In this document: positions 17,146 through 24,769 of the stretch, one piece after another
Numbering within the stretch: position 1 is the first letter of the stretch
Layout of the letters: each line of letters starts with the position of its first letter
Origin: Spirochaeta sp. UBA5339
GTDB taxonomy: Bacteria; Spirochaetota; Spirochaetia; DSM-2461
DNA: 64,000 nt
NCBI GenBank assembly: GCA_002408085.1
Contig: DHQL01000018.1
Coordinates: 345,535 to 409,534, forward strand
Direction: 5' to 3'
Position numbers and translations under genes: made by a program
Notes under the pieces: generated by a model
The model's input: the letters and a program-made list of their open reading frames with translations, nothing else
What the model was told of the DNA's origin: nothing
Database searches by the model: none

Positions 17146-18173
17146 GACTCGCTCCTTTCATTCAGTCTGATCAGGATCTGCTCCTTTGCCAGGATCAGGA
17201 GGACCAGGGCTCCCATAATGATCCAGGAGATGGACGAGGGAACCCCCGCCTGTCTCTGCATGGCCGACGAGCCCACATGGAGGGCCGAGATTCCCAGGGA
17301 AGAGATAATAATCCAGAAGGGATGGTTCTTCCCCAGAAGGGCGATAATGATGGCCAGGTAGCCGAAGTTGGGGGTAATGCCGTCCATCAGCTTGAAGTGA
17401 AGGCCCATAACCTCCCCTGCTCCGGCCAGTCCCGCCAGGCCTCCGCTGATCAGGGCCGCCGCCAGCAGATGGACATAGACGGAGATGCCCGTGCATTTTG
17501 CGGCCCGGGGGTTCTCTCCCACCGCTCTCAGGCGGAAGCCGAAGGCCGTCTTCCAGAGGATGATGTAGACCAGAATGGCCGCTCCCAGAGCCAGAAAGAG
17601 GCCGCCGTGAAGGCGTGTGGGAAAGAGCAGAGATGAGAACTTCATGGCATCGGGGATCTCGGGGCTCATGGGCAGGGCGTAGGAGGGGTCCTTCAGCACG
17701 GTCCTCACCAGAATTCCCGTCAGATTGATGGCGATGTAGTTGAACATGATGGTCATAATCACCTCTGAGAGACCGAACCGGGCCTTCAGAAATCCCGGGA
17801 TCAGTGACCACCCCCCTGCAGCCAGAAAGGCAGCGGTGAGAACAAGAGGTATCATCAGAAAGGGAGGAAGCCCCGGAAGGGCCATTCCCGCGGCGGTGGC
17901 AGCGCAGGCTCCCATATAGATCTGTCCCTCGGCGCCTATATTGAAGAACCCCGTGCGGAATCCCACGGAGACACCCAGGGCGGCCAGAGTCAGGGGAATG
18001 GCCCGGACAAAGACCTCGGACAGGCCGTAGACGGAACCGAATATGGATATGAAGAAGGCAGAGAGGGCTTGACTCTGACTGCTCCCCACCGCCGATATCA
18101 TTATAAAACTCAGGGCGATCATAATGAGCAGAAGCAGCAGATTACCCAGAGTGTTTTTCAGTATATTTTTCAC
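17142..18173 (-). CDS. Nucleoside-type ABC transporter permease (first subunit)
   Basis: A 343-residue BPD_transp_2 permease like NupP/YufP, with about ten hydrophobic segments. The motifs GFFNIGAEGQIYMGA and AVGENPRAAKCTGIS match the family's coupling loops. It overlaps the ATPase gene upstream and the second permease downstream by 4 bases each, so the three are translationally coupled and likely form one complex in the inner membrane. Confidence 0.93.
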   Translation of the reverse strand: MKNILKNTLGNLLLLLIMIALSFIMISAVGSSQSQALSAFFISIFGSVYGLSEVFVRAIPLTLAALGVSVGFRTGFFNIGAEGQIYMGACAATAAGMALPGLPPFLMIPLVLTAAFLAAGGWSLIPGFLKARFGLSEVIMTIMFNYIAINLTGILVRTVLKDPSYALPMSPEIPDAMKFSSLLFPTRLHGGLFLALGAAILVYIILWKTAFGFRLRAVGENPRAAKCTGISVYVHLLAAALISGGLAGLAGAGEVMGLHFKLMDGITPNFGYLAIIIALLGKNHPFWIIISSLGISALHVGSSAMQRQAGVPSSISWIIMGALVLLILAKEQILIRLNERSES

Positions 18174-19723
18174 GGGTTCATTCCTTCGCCGGCCATCAGG
18201 CGGCCGATCTGCAGGGTATCGATCTTTTCACTGTTCTCCATGGAGGGGGACAGGTGGCCCTCGAAGATAACCGAGATTCTGTCGGAGAGGCTGAGGATCT
18301 CATTCAGGTCCGTTGAGATCAGCAGGATAGCGGCGCCCCGGGCCCTGTGCTCCAGCAGCTTCTCTCTGATAAACTCGGCAGCTCCGATATCAAGGCCCCG
18401 GTTGGGCTGAAAGGCGATGATCAGACCGGGATCACAGGCAAACTCACGGGCCAGAATCAGCTTCTGCTGGTTTCCGCCGGAAAGGAGGCCGATCTTCTGG
18501 TCCGGACCGGTGCACTTGATTTCATAGTCAGTGATGATCTTCTCTACCTCGGCACGGCTCCTCTTCTTTCCCAGAAAGCCCCGGCGGCTGTGGCTCTTTC
18601 TGAGCCTTGTGTTGAGGAGGTAGTTCTCCTGCAGAGACATATCCAGTACAAGGGAGTCATGGTGGCGGTCGTCGGAGATATAGGCCACCCCGGCCCCGTA
18701 GCGGGCGGCAGCCTTCAGGTCCGTCAGATCCCGTCCGTCCAGGCGGATGCTGCCGGCATCGGTCTTTCTGATTCCGGCAATGCACTCGGCAAGCTCCTTC
18801 TGGCCGTTGCCGTCGACACCGGCGATCCCGAGGATCTCACCGGGTCTGATTTCAAGGGAGAGCTCTTCCAGCCTGCTCCGCCCCTTCTCCCGGCAGCAGA
18901 TCTTCTCAAGATGGAGCCCGTCCCATGGTCTCTCCCCGCCGCCGGCCTCTTCGGCCCCGCAGGCCCTTCGGGCTCCGGTGGGTTCAGGAAGTGAGACGGT
19001 TTTCAGTTCCCTGCCGATCATCAGACGGGAGAGTTCCTTCCCTTCGGTGTCAGCGGTGGCGCGCTCGGCTACCTTCCGCCCGGCCCTCAGCACAGAGATT
19101 CTGTCTGTAACTGCCATAATCTCGGGGATTCTGTGGGTAATCAGAATAACGCTGTGGCCCTCGGCCTTCAGCTGTCTCAGGATAACGAAAAGGTTCTCCG
19201 TCTCACCGGGGGTCAGCACGGCGGTGGGCTCATCGAGGATAAGGAGTTCCGCATCACGGTAGAGGAGCTTCATAATCTCCACCCTCTGCTGTTCTCCCAC
19301 AGAGAGGTCCCGGACAAGGGCATCTGGATTCACATCCAGGCCATACCGGCCGGAGAGCACCCTGATTTTTCTGTCCACAGCGGCCCTGTCGGTAAGGGGG
19401 TAGCCCGGAGACTTGAGCCCCATGGTGATGTTCTGGGAGACCGTCATGGTGGGAACGAGCATAAAGTGCTGATGTACCATTCCGATTCCCGCAGCCAGGG
19501 CCTCACGGGGAGTGGAGAAGCCGGCCTCCTCCCCCTTCCAGAAGATCTCGCCATGGTCCTTTGGATAGATGCCGTAGAGGATGTTCATCAGAGTGGTCTT
19601 ACCCGCTCCGTTCTCCCCCAGAAGGGCATGGATCTCCCCTTTCTCCAGCAGCAGATCCACATCTTCATTGGCCGCCTTGCCGTAAAATGATTTTGTTATG
19701 TTTCGCATCTCCAAAAGAGCCAA
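18170..19723 (-). CDS. Duplicated ABC ATPase of a BMP-type nucleoside importer
   Basis: A 517-residue ATPase with two fused nucleotide-binding domains, like NupO/RbsA. The N-terminal half has Walker A GENGAGKTT, signature LSVGEQQRVEI and Walker B LLILDEPTAVLT. In the C-terminal half the Walker A region reads GVDGNGQKEL, a degenerate form usual in this family, followed by LSGGNQQKLILARE. The TTG start at 19723 is supported by GAGG upstream. It is separated from the binding-protein gene by 142 bp holding two strong hairpins. It contains a Gly/Glu-rich insert near residues 235-265. Confidence 0.94.
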   Translation of the reverse strand: MALLEMRNITKSFYGKAANEDVDLLLEKGEIHALLGENGAGKTTLMNILYGIYPKDHGEIFWKGEEAGFSTPREALAAGIGMVHQHFMLVPTMTVSQNITMGLKSPGYPLTDRAAVDRKIRVLSGRYGLDVNPDALVRDLSVGEQQRVEIMKLLYRDAELLILDEPTAVLTPGETENLFVILRQLKAEGHSVILITHRIPEIMAVTDRISVLRAGRKVAERATADTEGKELSRLMIGRELKTVSLPEPTGARRACGAEEAGGGERPWDGLHLEKICCREKGRSRLEELSLEIRPGEILGIAGVDGNGQKELAECIAGIRKTDAGSIRLDGRDLTDLKAAARYGAGVAYISDDRHHDSLVLDMSLQENYLLNTRLRKSHSRRGFLGKKRSRAEVEKIITDYEIKCTGPDQKIGLLSGGNQQKLILAREFACDPGLIIAFQPNRGLDIGAAEFIREKLLEHRARGAAILLISTDLNEILSLSDRISVIFEGHLSPSMENSEKIDTLQIGRLMAGEGMNP

Positions 19724-19756
19724 ATCGGAACCTCATACGCATTATTGATTGGATTG

Positions 19757-19788
19757 AGCCGGCTGCCGGAAAGTCTCCGGTGCCGGCT
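19757..19788. other. Intergenic stem-loop 1 (binding protein to ATPase)
   Basis: AGCCGGC (19757-19763) pairs with GCCGGCT (19782-19788), and the inner CCGG pairs with CCGG, giving about 11 pairs with a small internal bulge and a 7-nt loop. No T-tract follows on the minus strand. It likely stabilises or attenuates the operon mRNA. Confidence 0.5.
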
Positions 19789-19801
19789 GTAGATTGCAGC
19801 A

Positions 19802-19830
19802 GGGCCGCCACCCTTTACAGGCAGCGGCCC
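19802..19830. other. Intergenic stem-loop 2 (binding protein to ATPase)
   Basis: Arms 19802-19812 and 19820-19830 pair over 11 positions (nine Watson-Crick, two G-T wobbles in RNA) with a 7-nt loop. It lies 36 bases downstream of the binding-protein stop. Hairpins here commonly protect the 3' end of the abundant binding-protein message. Confidence 0.5.
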
Positions 19831-19865
19831 CTCTTATGCCTTTTTTGCCTTTTCAGGGCTGAATC

Positions 19866-20867
19866 TTAGTTGGTTCTGGTTTCAACCAGGGGAACTTCAA
19901 ACTCACCGGAGGTGATCTTTGCTTCCAGATCGGCAATCTTCGCCTTGATATCCGCGGACAACTCAGCATCAAAGCCGTTGTAGGAGCTGATGCCCACAAT
20001 GCCCGTATCCATACCCAGGTTGAATACGCCGCCTTCGAAGGTTCCGTCCATAACGGCCTTGACGGCAGTCTTTACAAGAACGGGAACGCTGTAGATGGTG
20101 CTGCATACTACGGTTTCAGGAGCGATAAAGTTCTGATCGAAGGAGTCACCGGTGGCCAGAAGACCTCTCTCCTCGGCTGCCTTGATGGTACCAGTTCCCG
20201 CCTGGTTGGCGGAGTGGGAGAGAACATCGGCGCCCTGATCGGCCATGGCCAGAGCCGCTTCCTTACCGAGATTTACATCTGTAAAGGAACCGATGTAGAC
20301 GTCGTATACGGTGATATCGGGATTAACTGATCTTGCACCGAGCTTGTAGGCTTCCAGAATCTTGATAATTGAGGGCTGCTCGAAACCGCCGACGATTCCG
20401 ATCTTTCCGGTTTTGCTTACAGAGGCGGCAAGAACACCCATCAGGTATCCGGCCTCTTCACAGGCCATTACATAGGAGGCGGCATTGTCTGAAGAGGAAC
20501 CGCCTTCGATGGCCAGGAATTTTGTATTGGGGAAACGGGCGCCCACACGGACTGCGGGATCGCCGTACTGGTAACCGTGACCTATAACAAGGTCGTAGCC
20601 TCTGGAGGCGTAGTCTGTAAAGGCCGCTTCACTGTCTGCAACACCCACATTTTCGGTGTAGGCTGTCTCGATACCGAACTCGGCTTCCGCCTCTTCCAGT
20701 CCCTGAAGGGCAACGGCATTCCATCCCTGGTCGTTGGCGGGACCGGAAAGAATCAAGGCTACCTTAAGGGGTCTGTCTCCGCTTTCCGCGGCGTCATCGG
20801 CGCCCATGGCAAAGGCTGAAAAACTGAAGGCCGTGAGGACCATCACTGTCATAATCATTTTCTTCAT
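19866..20867 (-). CDS. BMP-family substrate-binding protein (nucleoside importer)
   Basis: A 333-residue periplasmic binding protein of the Bmp/Med family (PnrA, BmpD, TmpC relatives that bind purine nucleosides). The signal peptide MKKMIMTVMVLTAFSFSAFA is followed by a non-Cys residue, so it appears secreted rather than lipidated. Family blocks include PANDQGWNAVALQGLEEA, GHGYQYGDPA and VGGFEQPSIIKILEAYK. The start at 20867 is fixed by AAGGAGA upstream; the longer frame to 20984 runs inside the amidohydrolase gene. It starts 1 base after the amidohydrolase stop, so the two are coupled. Confidence 0.94.
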   Translation of the reverse strand: MKKMIMTVMVLTAFSFSAFAMGADDAAESGDRPLKVALILSGPANDQGWNAVALQGLEEAEAEFGIETAYTENVGVADSEAAFTDYASRGYDLVIGHGYQYGDPAVRVGARFPNTKFLAIEGGSSSDNAASYVMACEEAGYLMGVLAASVSKTGKIGIVGGFEQPSIIKILEAYKLGARSVNPDITVYDVYIGSFTDVNLGKEAALAMADQGADVLSHSANQAGTGTIKAAEERGLLATGDSFDQNFIAPETVVCSTIYSVPVLVKTAVKAVMDGTFEGGVFNLGMDTGIVGISSYNGFDAELSADIKAKIADLEAKITSGEFEVPLVETRTN

Positions 20868-20868
20868 A

Positions 20869-22257
20869 CTAAATCTCCTTATAGGCTGAGGCTTTGCTGC
20901 GGATTGCCGCGTCACAGGCCTCTTCCGCCTGTCTGTACATTTTCTGTTCGTCCATGGACTGCATTTCACCGTCCCTGAAGACAACCTTTCCGTTGATCAT
21001 TGTCAGATCCACGGGGCCCGTCACTCCGGCACGGGCCAGTAGGTTGGCGGGATCGTGGCTGGCACCGGCCAGCTCCATCCTCTCGGAGTTGATCATAAAG
21101 AGGTCCGCACCCTTTCCGGGTTCAAGAGATCCCAGATCCTTACGTCCCAGAAGATCGGCGCCGTCCTTTGTGGCCAGCTTCAGCATTCTGTAGGGAGAGG
21201 GACTGCCTCCCCGCTGTTTGCTGTGGTAGCACTGCATCAGATAACTCATCCGCAGGGCGTCCAGCAGATTGGCGCTGTCGTTTGTGGCGGAACCGTCGCA
21301 TCCCAGTCCCAGGCGAACGCCCTTTCTGTCCAGTTCGGGAATATTCAGGATGGGGAAACCGCCCAGGGTTGCAGGTGAGGGACAGTGGCTGATTCCTGTT
21401 CCCGAGGCGGCCATCTTGCTGTACTCGTCGTCGGTAAGTTCCCAGCAGTGGGCGTAGAATACATCGGGACCGGCAAATCCGATCTCTTCACACCAGTCAA
21501 GGGTTCTCATTCCCCAGCGTTCCTTCATCATCTCGCTCTCACCCTCTCCAAGGTGGGTATGGAGCATTACGCCCTTGTCCCGGGCCAGGCTGATGGACTC
21601 GGTAAAGGTCTCCTTGTAGCAGTTAACCGGCTGGCAGGGAGAGACAACAATCTGCTTCATGCTGAAGTCGGAGGAGTCATGGTAGAGACCAATCAGCCTC
21701 TCACAGTCTTTGATAAATTCATCGGTGGTCTCAAGCATCTCGGGGGGAATGGTGCTCCCCTCTTTCCGGGGCAGGGTATTGCATCCCCGACCGGCGTGGT
21801 AGCGGATACCCAGAAGCTCGGAAGCCTCAAACTGGCGGTCAACCAGCTCCTTTATCGTTGTATTGGGGTAGCAGTACTGATGATCGAAGGCTGAAGTACA
21901 GCCGTGCTTGATCAGGTCCGTCATGGCGGTCATGGATGAGTAGTAAACCGCATCGGAGTCGATCATCTTGAAGATCTCATAGATATCGTTAAGCCACTCG
22001 ATCACCGTGATGTTGGGATAATCGATGGGCATCAGGTTTCTGACAAATGTCTGAAAGTAGTGGTTGTGTGTATCAACCAGGCCGGGATAGACAAACATGC
22101 CGTCCCCGCGGATAACTTCGGCGCCGGGAACCTCAAGATCCTTTCCGATCTCCTTGATCATGGAGCCTTCGATCAGGATGTCCGAATCTCTGTAGATCCG
22201 GTCTTCCCCGTCGCAGGTCACTATGGCTCTGGCGTTCTTTATGACTGTCTGTTTCAT
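20869..22257 (-). CDS. Metal-dependent amidohydrolase, purine-type deaminase (8-oxoguanine/guanine deaminase-like)
   Basis: A 462-residue TIM-barrel amidohydrolase of the ATZ/TRZ/SsnA group that hydrolyses amino groups from heterocycles. Metal ligands are visible in VDTHNHYFQTF (HxH), HTHLGEGESE, AHCWELT and GCDGSATND (catalytic Asp). It heads an operon with a nucleoside importer and lies near a xanthine dehydrogenase, which points to a purine deaminase feeding xanthine or urate. A role as guanine deaminase, 8-oxoguanine deaminase or isoxanthopterin-type enzyme cannot be separated by eye. The ATG at 22257 is preferred because AGAGGA lies 9 bases upstream; for the ATG at 22266 it would be too close. 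Confidence 0.9.
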   Translation of the reverse strand: MKQTVIKNARAIVTCDGEDRIYRDSDILIEGSMIKEIGKDLEVPGAEVIRGDGMFVYPGLVDTHNHYFQTFVRNLMPIDYPNITVIEWLNDIYEIFKMIDSDAVYYSSMTAMTDLIKHGCTSAFDHQYCYPNTTIKELVDRQFEASELLGIRYHAGRGCNTLPRKEGSTIPPEMLETTDEFIKDCERLIGLYHDSSDFSMKQIVVSPCQPVNCYKETFTESISLARDKGVMLHTHLGEGESEMMKERWGMRTLDWCEEIGFAGPDVFYAHCWELTDDEYSKMAASGTGISHCPSPATLGGFPILNIPELDRKGVRLGLGCDGSATNDSANLLDALRMSYLMQCYHSKQRGGSPSPYRMLKLATKDGADLLGRKDLGSLEPGKGADLFMINSERMELAGASHDPANLLARAGVTGPVDLTMINGKVVFRDGEMQSMDEQKMYRQAEEACDAAIRSKASAYKEI

Positions 22258-22280
22258 AGCATTCATTCCTCTTGTCAGAC

Positions 22281-22311
22281 ATCTTAAAGCCTATAGTTAC
22301 TATAGGCTCAA
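22281..22311 (-). promoter_or_regulatory. MerR-type promoter with a 21-bp perfect palindrome in a 19-bp spacer
   Basis: On the minus strand TTGAGC (22311-22306) and TAAGAT (22286-22281) are 19 bp apart. A perfect 21-bp palindrome (arms AGCCTATAGT and ACTATAGGCT around one T) spans 22288-22308, filling the spacer. A long spacer with a dyad between -35 and -10 is diagnostic of MerR-family activation. It drives the amidohydrolase/importer operon. The MerR gene at 15336-16094 is the candidate regulator. Confidence 0.7.
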
Positions 22312-22389
22312 GGGAGAGGCATGAAAAAAATGTGTAGATTGGATGGTAAGCAGGGATCTGACAGTTTTACAGGAGTAGAATTCCTGTAA

Positions 22390-22965
22390 TCAGCTCCGCT
22401 GCCAGGAATAATCCATCTGCCGTGCCGTCTTCAGGGCCAGCTCTTTCCCGGCCAGTTCACTGACCAGATACAGGCTCATATCGATACCCGCGGAAATTCC
22501 CGCAGAACTGACAAACTTACCGTTCCTGACCCAGCGGCGGTCTTCAAGAACTTCAATTTCAGGATGGAAAGCCCTCAGATCGGAACAGTCCTCCCAGTGG
22601 GTAATCATCGGACCGGTACCCGCCAGACCTGTCTCAGCCAGCAGAAAGGCTCCGGTGCAGACAGAGGCTGTGAGCGATGATTTTTCGGCGGCCTGTTTCA
22701 GCCAGCTGATCACCCGGGGTTTGGTGAGTTCCCTGTTATGAATGCCTCCGGAGATAATAAGGAGATCAGCCTGAGGGGCTTCGGCCATGGAATAGTGAGG
22801 ATGAACCTGAAAGTCTCCCCTGGCCCTGACGGTGCCGCCGGTCTCTGAAACAAGATAGATGTTCCACTCCCCTCTCTCAAGGCGTTTGGCCACATTGAAA
22901 ACTTCGAAGGGTCCCGAGAAGTCCAGAACCTCGGCGTCATCATAGATATATATGGCAATATTCAA
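22390..22965 (-). CDS. DJ-1/PfpI superfamily protein, isocyanide hydratase-like
   Basis: A 191-residue class I glutamine-amidotransferase-like protein. The nucleophile elbow is SVCTGAFLLAETG (Cys near 103) with the acidic partner in LDFSGPFEVF near residues 14-23 and THWED near 122-126, as in isonitrile hydratases and the ligand domains of GlxA-type AraC regulators. There is no DNA-binding domain, so an enzyme is more likely. The TTG start at 22965 is supported by GGAGG 6 bases upstream. It lies between the flavin reductase-like gene and the amidohydrolase on the same strand. Confidence 0.85.
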   Translation of the reverse strand: MNIAIYIYDDAEVLDFSGPFEVFNVAKRLERGEWNIYLVSETGGTVRARGDFQVHPHYSMAEAPQADLLIISGGIHNRELTKPRVISWLKQAAEKSSLTASVCTGAFLLAETGLAGTGPMITHWEDCSDLRAFHPEIEVLEDRRWVRNGKFVSSAGISAGIDMSLYLVSELAGKELALKTARQMDYSWQRS

Positions 22966-23027
22966 TATTAACCTCCATGCGGGGGGCTGTTTTTCGAAAC
23001 AATCATTCAGATAGAACCTATGCCCTC

Positions 23028-23495
23028 CTACCCCTGGCCCTTGGCAGAAAACTCACCGGCCTCAAGACAGAATACCCTGACACCCTTTACCATGGCGGGG
23101 GCAAACACAGGGGCACCCTTAAAGCCGTACTTCTTCATTATAAGCTTCAGGGCCCGGGTTTTCTCATCTGCATCGAGAAGTTCCGTGATCTCTCCGCTGC
23201 CCATCAGACTTCTGTACTTCATTCCCCACTCACAGGGGTTCTCATCTGTAGTAAGGATGTGATCAAGGTCAATCTGAAACCCCGCCTGTCCGTCAGCTTC
23301 AATAAGGTCAAGCTTCCGTCCCTCCCGCGCGGAGTGGAAGTAGAACTTCAGGGAATCATCCCACTCTGAAGCGAAGTTCAGAGGGACAATATAGGGGGCT
23401 CCTTCCGTATTCAGTGCGATTCTGAAGACCTCTGCCATGTCAATAATCTCTTCAATATCTTCACGGACTGTTATTGCCCGGTCTTTTCTACGCAT
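23028..23495 (-). CDS. Pyridoxamine 5'-phosphate oxidase-fold flavin protein, Nim-like
   Basis: A 155-residue split-barrel protein like 5-nitroimidazole reductase (NimA) and related FMN or heme-binding proteins. It begins MRRKDRAI, a family hallmark, and has APYIVPLNFA (33-42), FYFHSAREGRKLDLI and YRSLMGSGEI. It is probably a cytoplasmic flavin-dependent reductase of unknown natural substrate. It diverges from uxuA across a 191-bp region and is followed 62 bp later by the DJ-1 gene. Confidence 0.88.
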   Translation of the reverse strand: MRRKDRAITVREDIEEIIDMAEVFRIALNTEGAPYIVPLNFASEWDDSLKFYFHSAREGRKLDLIEADGQAGFQIDLDHILTTDENPCEWGMKYRSLMGSGEITELLDADEKTRALKLIMKKYGFKGAPVFAPAMVKGVRVFCLEAGEFSAKGQG

Positions 23496-23595
23496 AACCG
23501 ACCTCCTGTGATGCAGATAAACTGCATCTGTTCTGGAAGAGTACCCTGTTTACGATTAGACTTTCAATAAGTTTGGAAATTCCGGAAAACAACAA

Positions 23596-23623
23596 TTGAC
23601 ATACTTGTATGGTAGTGTACAAT
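23596..23623 (+). promoter_or_regulatory. uxuAB promoter with GntR-type operator
   Basis: TTGACA (23596-23601) and TACAAT (23618-23623) are separated by 16 bp. TTGTA (23605-23609) and TACAA (23618-23622) form an inverted repeat inside this promoter and overlap the -10. The FCD-class GntR gene closing this operon is the likely repressor. A small GAGCC/GGCTC hairpin follows at 23637-23652. Confidence 0.65.
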
Positions 23624-23686
23624 ACAGAGGTAAATTGAGCCGGTAAAGGCTCTTAATCAGCAGATATCCCATGGGAGGATGAAAAT

Positions 23687-24754
23687 ATGAAGATGAGTTT
23701 AAGATGGTTCGGTACGGGCCACGACAGTGTAACACTTAAGCAGATCAGACAGATCCCCGGTGTGGAAGGTGTCATTACAACCCTTTACGACACAGTACCC
23801 GGTGAAGCCTGGGAGACCGATCAGATCAAGGCGATCAACAAGGAAGTAAAGGACTCAGGACTTAAGATCCTGGGTATCGAGTCCGTAAATATCTCCGACG
23901 AGATCAAGTCAGCGGCTCCCGACAGAGACAGACATATTGAAAACTACATTACCACCCTGAAGAGACTCTCCGCCGAGGGCATCGACATGGTTTGCTATAA
24001 CTTTATGCCCGTATTTGACTGGACCCGCTCGGATCTGGCCAAAATGCGTCCCGACGGTTCAACCGTACTGGCCTACAACCAGGAGAAGGTTGATGCCATC
24101 CACCCCAATGAGATGTTTAAGAACATCGACGACGATTCAAACGGCTTTGTCATGCCCGGCTGGGAACCCGAGAGAATGCAGAAGATCGAGTCCCTCTTCC
24201 ATATGTATGAGAGCATCGACAACGACACTCTTTTTGCCAACCTGAAGTACTTTCTGGAAGCAATTATGCCCACCTGTGAAAAGTACGGTGTCAAGATGGC
24301 CATTCATATCGACGACCCCGTATGGAGTGTTTACGGTCTGCCCAGAATCATCAAGAACAAGATGGACCTGAACCGCCTGATCACCGAGGTCCCCTCCGAG
24401 TACAACGGAATCACCCTTTGTACCGGTTCACTGAGCTCCAACCCCGAAAACAACATCCCCGAGATTATCCGCTCCGTAAAGGGAAGAGTACACTTTGCCC
24501 ATGTCAGGAACACAAAGCACACGGCTCCCGGAATCTTCGAAGAGTCGGCCCACCTCTCATCCGACGGTTCCCTGGACATGTACGAGATAATGAAGGCCTT
24601 CTACGAAACAGGCTTTGACGGCCCCGTCCGTCCCGACCACGGCCGGGCCATATGGGACGAGGTATCCATGCCCGGTTACGGACTCTACGACAGAGCCCTG
24701 GGTGCACAGTATCTTCTGGGACTTCTGGAAGCCATCAAGAAAGGCAGCAGATAA
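23687..24754 (+). CDS. uxuA: Mannonate dehydratase
   Basis: A 355-residue UxuA protein that dehydrates D-mannonate to 2-keto-3-deoxy-D-gluconate in hexuronate breakdown, using Mn or Fe. Family blocks are MKMSLRWFGTGHDSVTL at the N-terminus, MVCYNFMPVFDWTR (near 104-117), MAIHIDDPVW with metal-ligand His, CTGSL, VHFAHVRN and RPDHGR near the C-terminus. GGGAGG precedes the ATG. It is followed after 15 bp by uxuB. No uronate isomerase (UxaC) is in the window. Confidence 0.97.
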   Translation: MKMSLRWFGTGHDSVTLKQIRQIPGVEGVITTLYDTVPGEAWETDQIKAINKEVKDSGLKILGIESVNISDEIKSAAPDRDRHIENYITTLKRLSAEGIDMVCYNFMPVFDWTRSDLAKMRPDGSTVLAYNQEKVDAIHPNEMFKNIDDDSNGFVMPGWEPERMQKIESLFHMYESIDNDTLFANLKYFLEAIMPTCEKYGVKMAIHIDDPVWSVYGLPRIIKNKMDLNRLITEVPSEYNGITLCTGSLSSNPENNIPEIIRSVKGRVHFAHVRNTKHTAPGIFEESAHLSSDGSLDMYEIMKAFYETGFDGPVRPDHGRAIWDEVSMPGYGLYDRALGAQYLLGLLEAIKKGSR

Positions 24755-24769
24755 AAATTGGGGGAAACA

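Noticed and set aside
20868..20984. N-terminal extension of the BMP binding protein
   Set aside because: The extension overlaps the amidohydrolase coding region, and a strong AAGGAGA directly precedes the signal-peptide Met at 20867.
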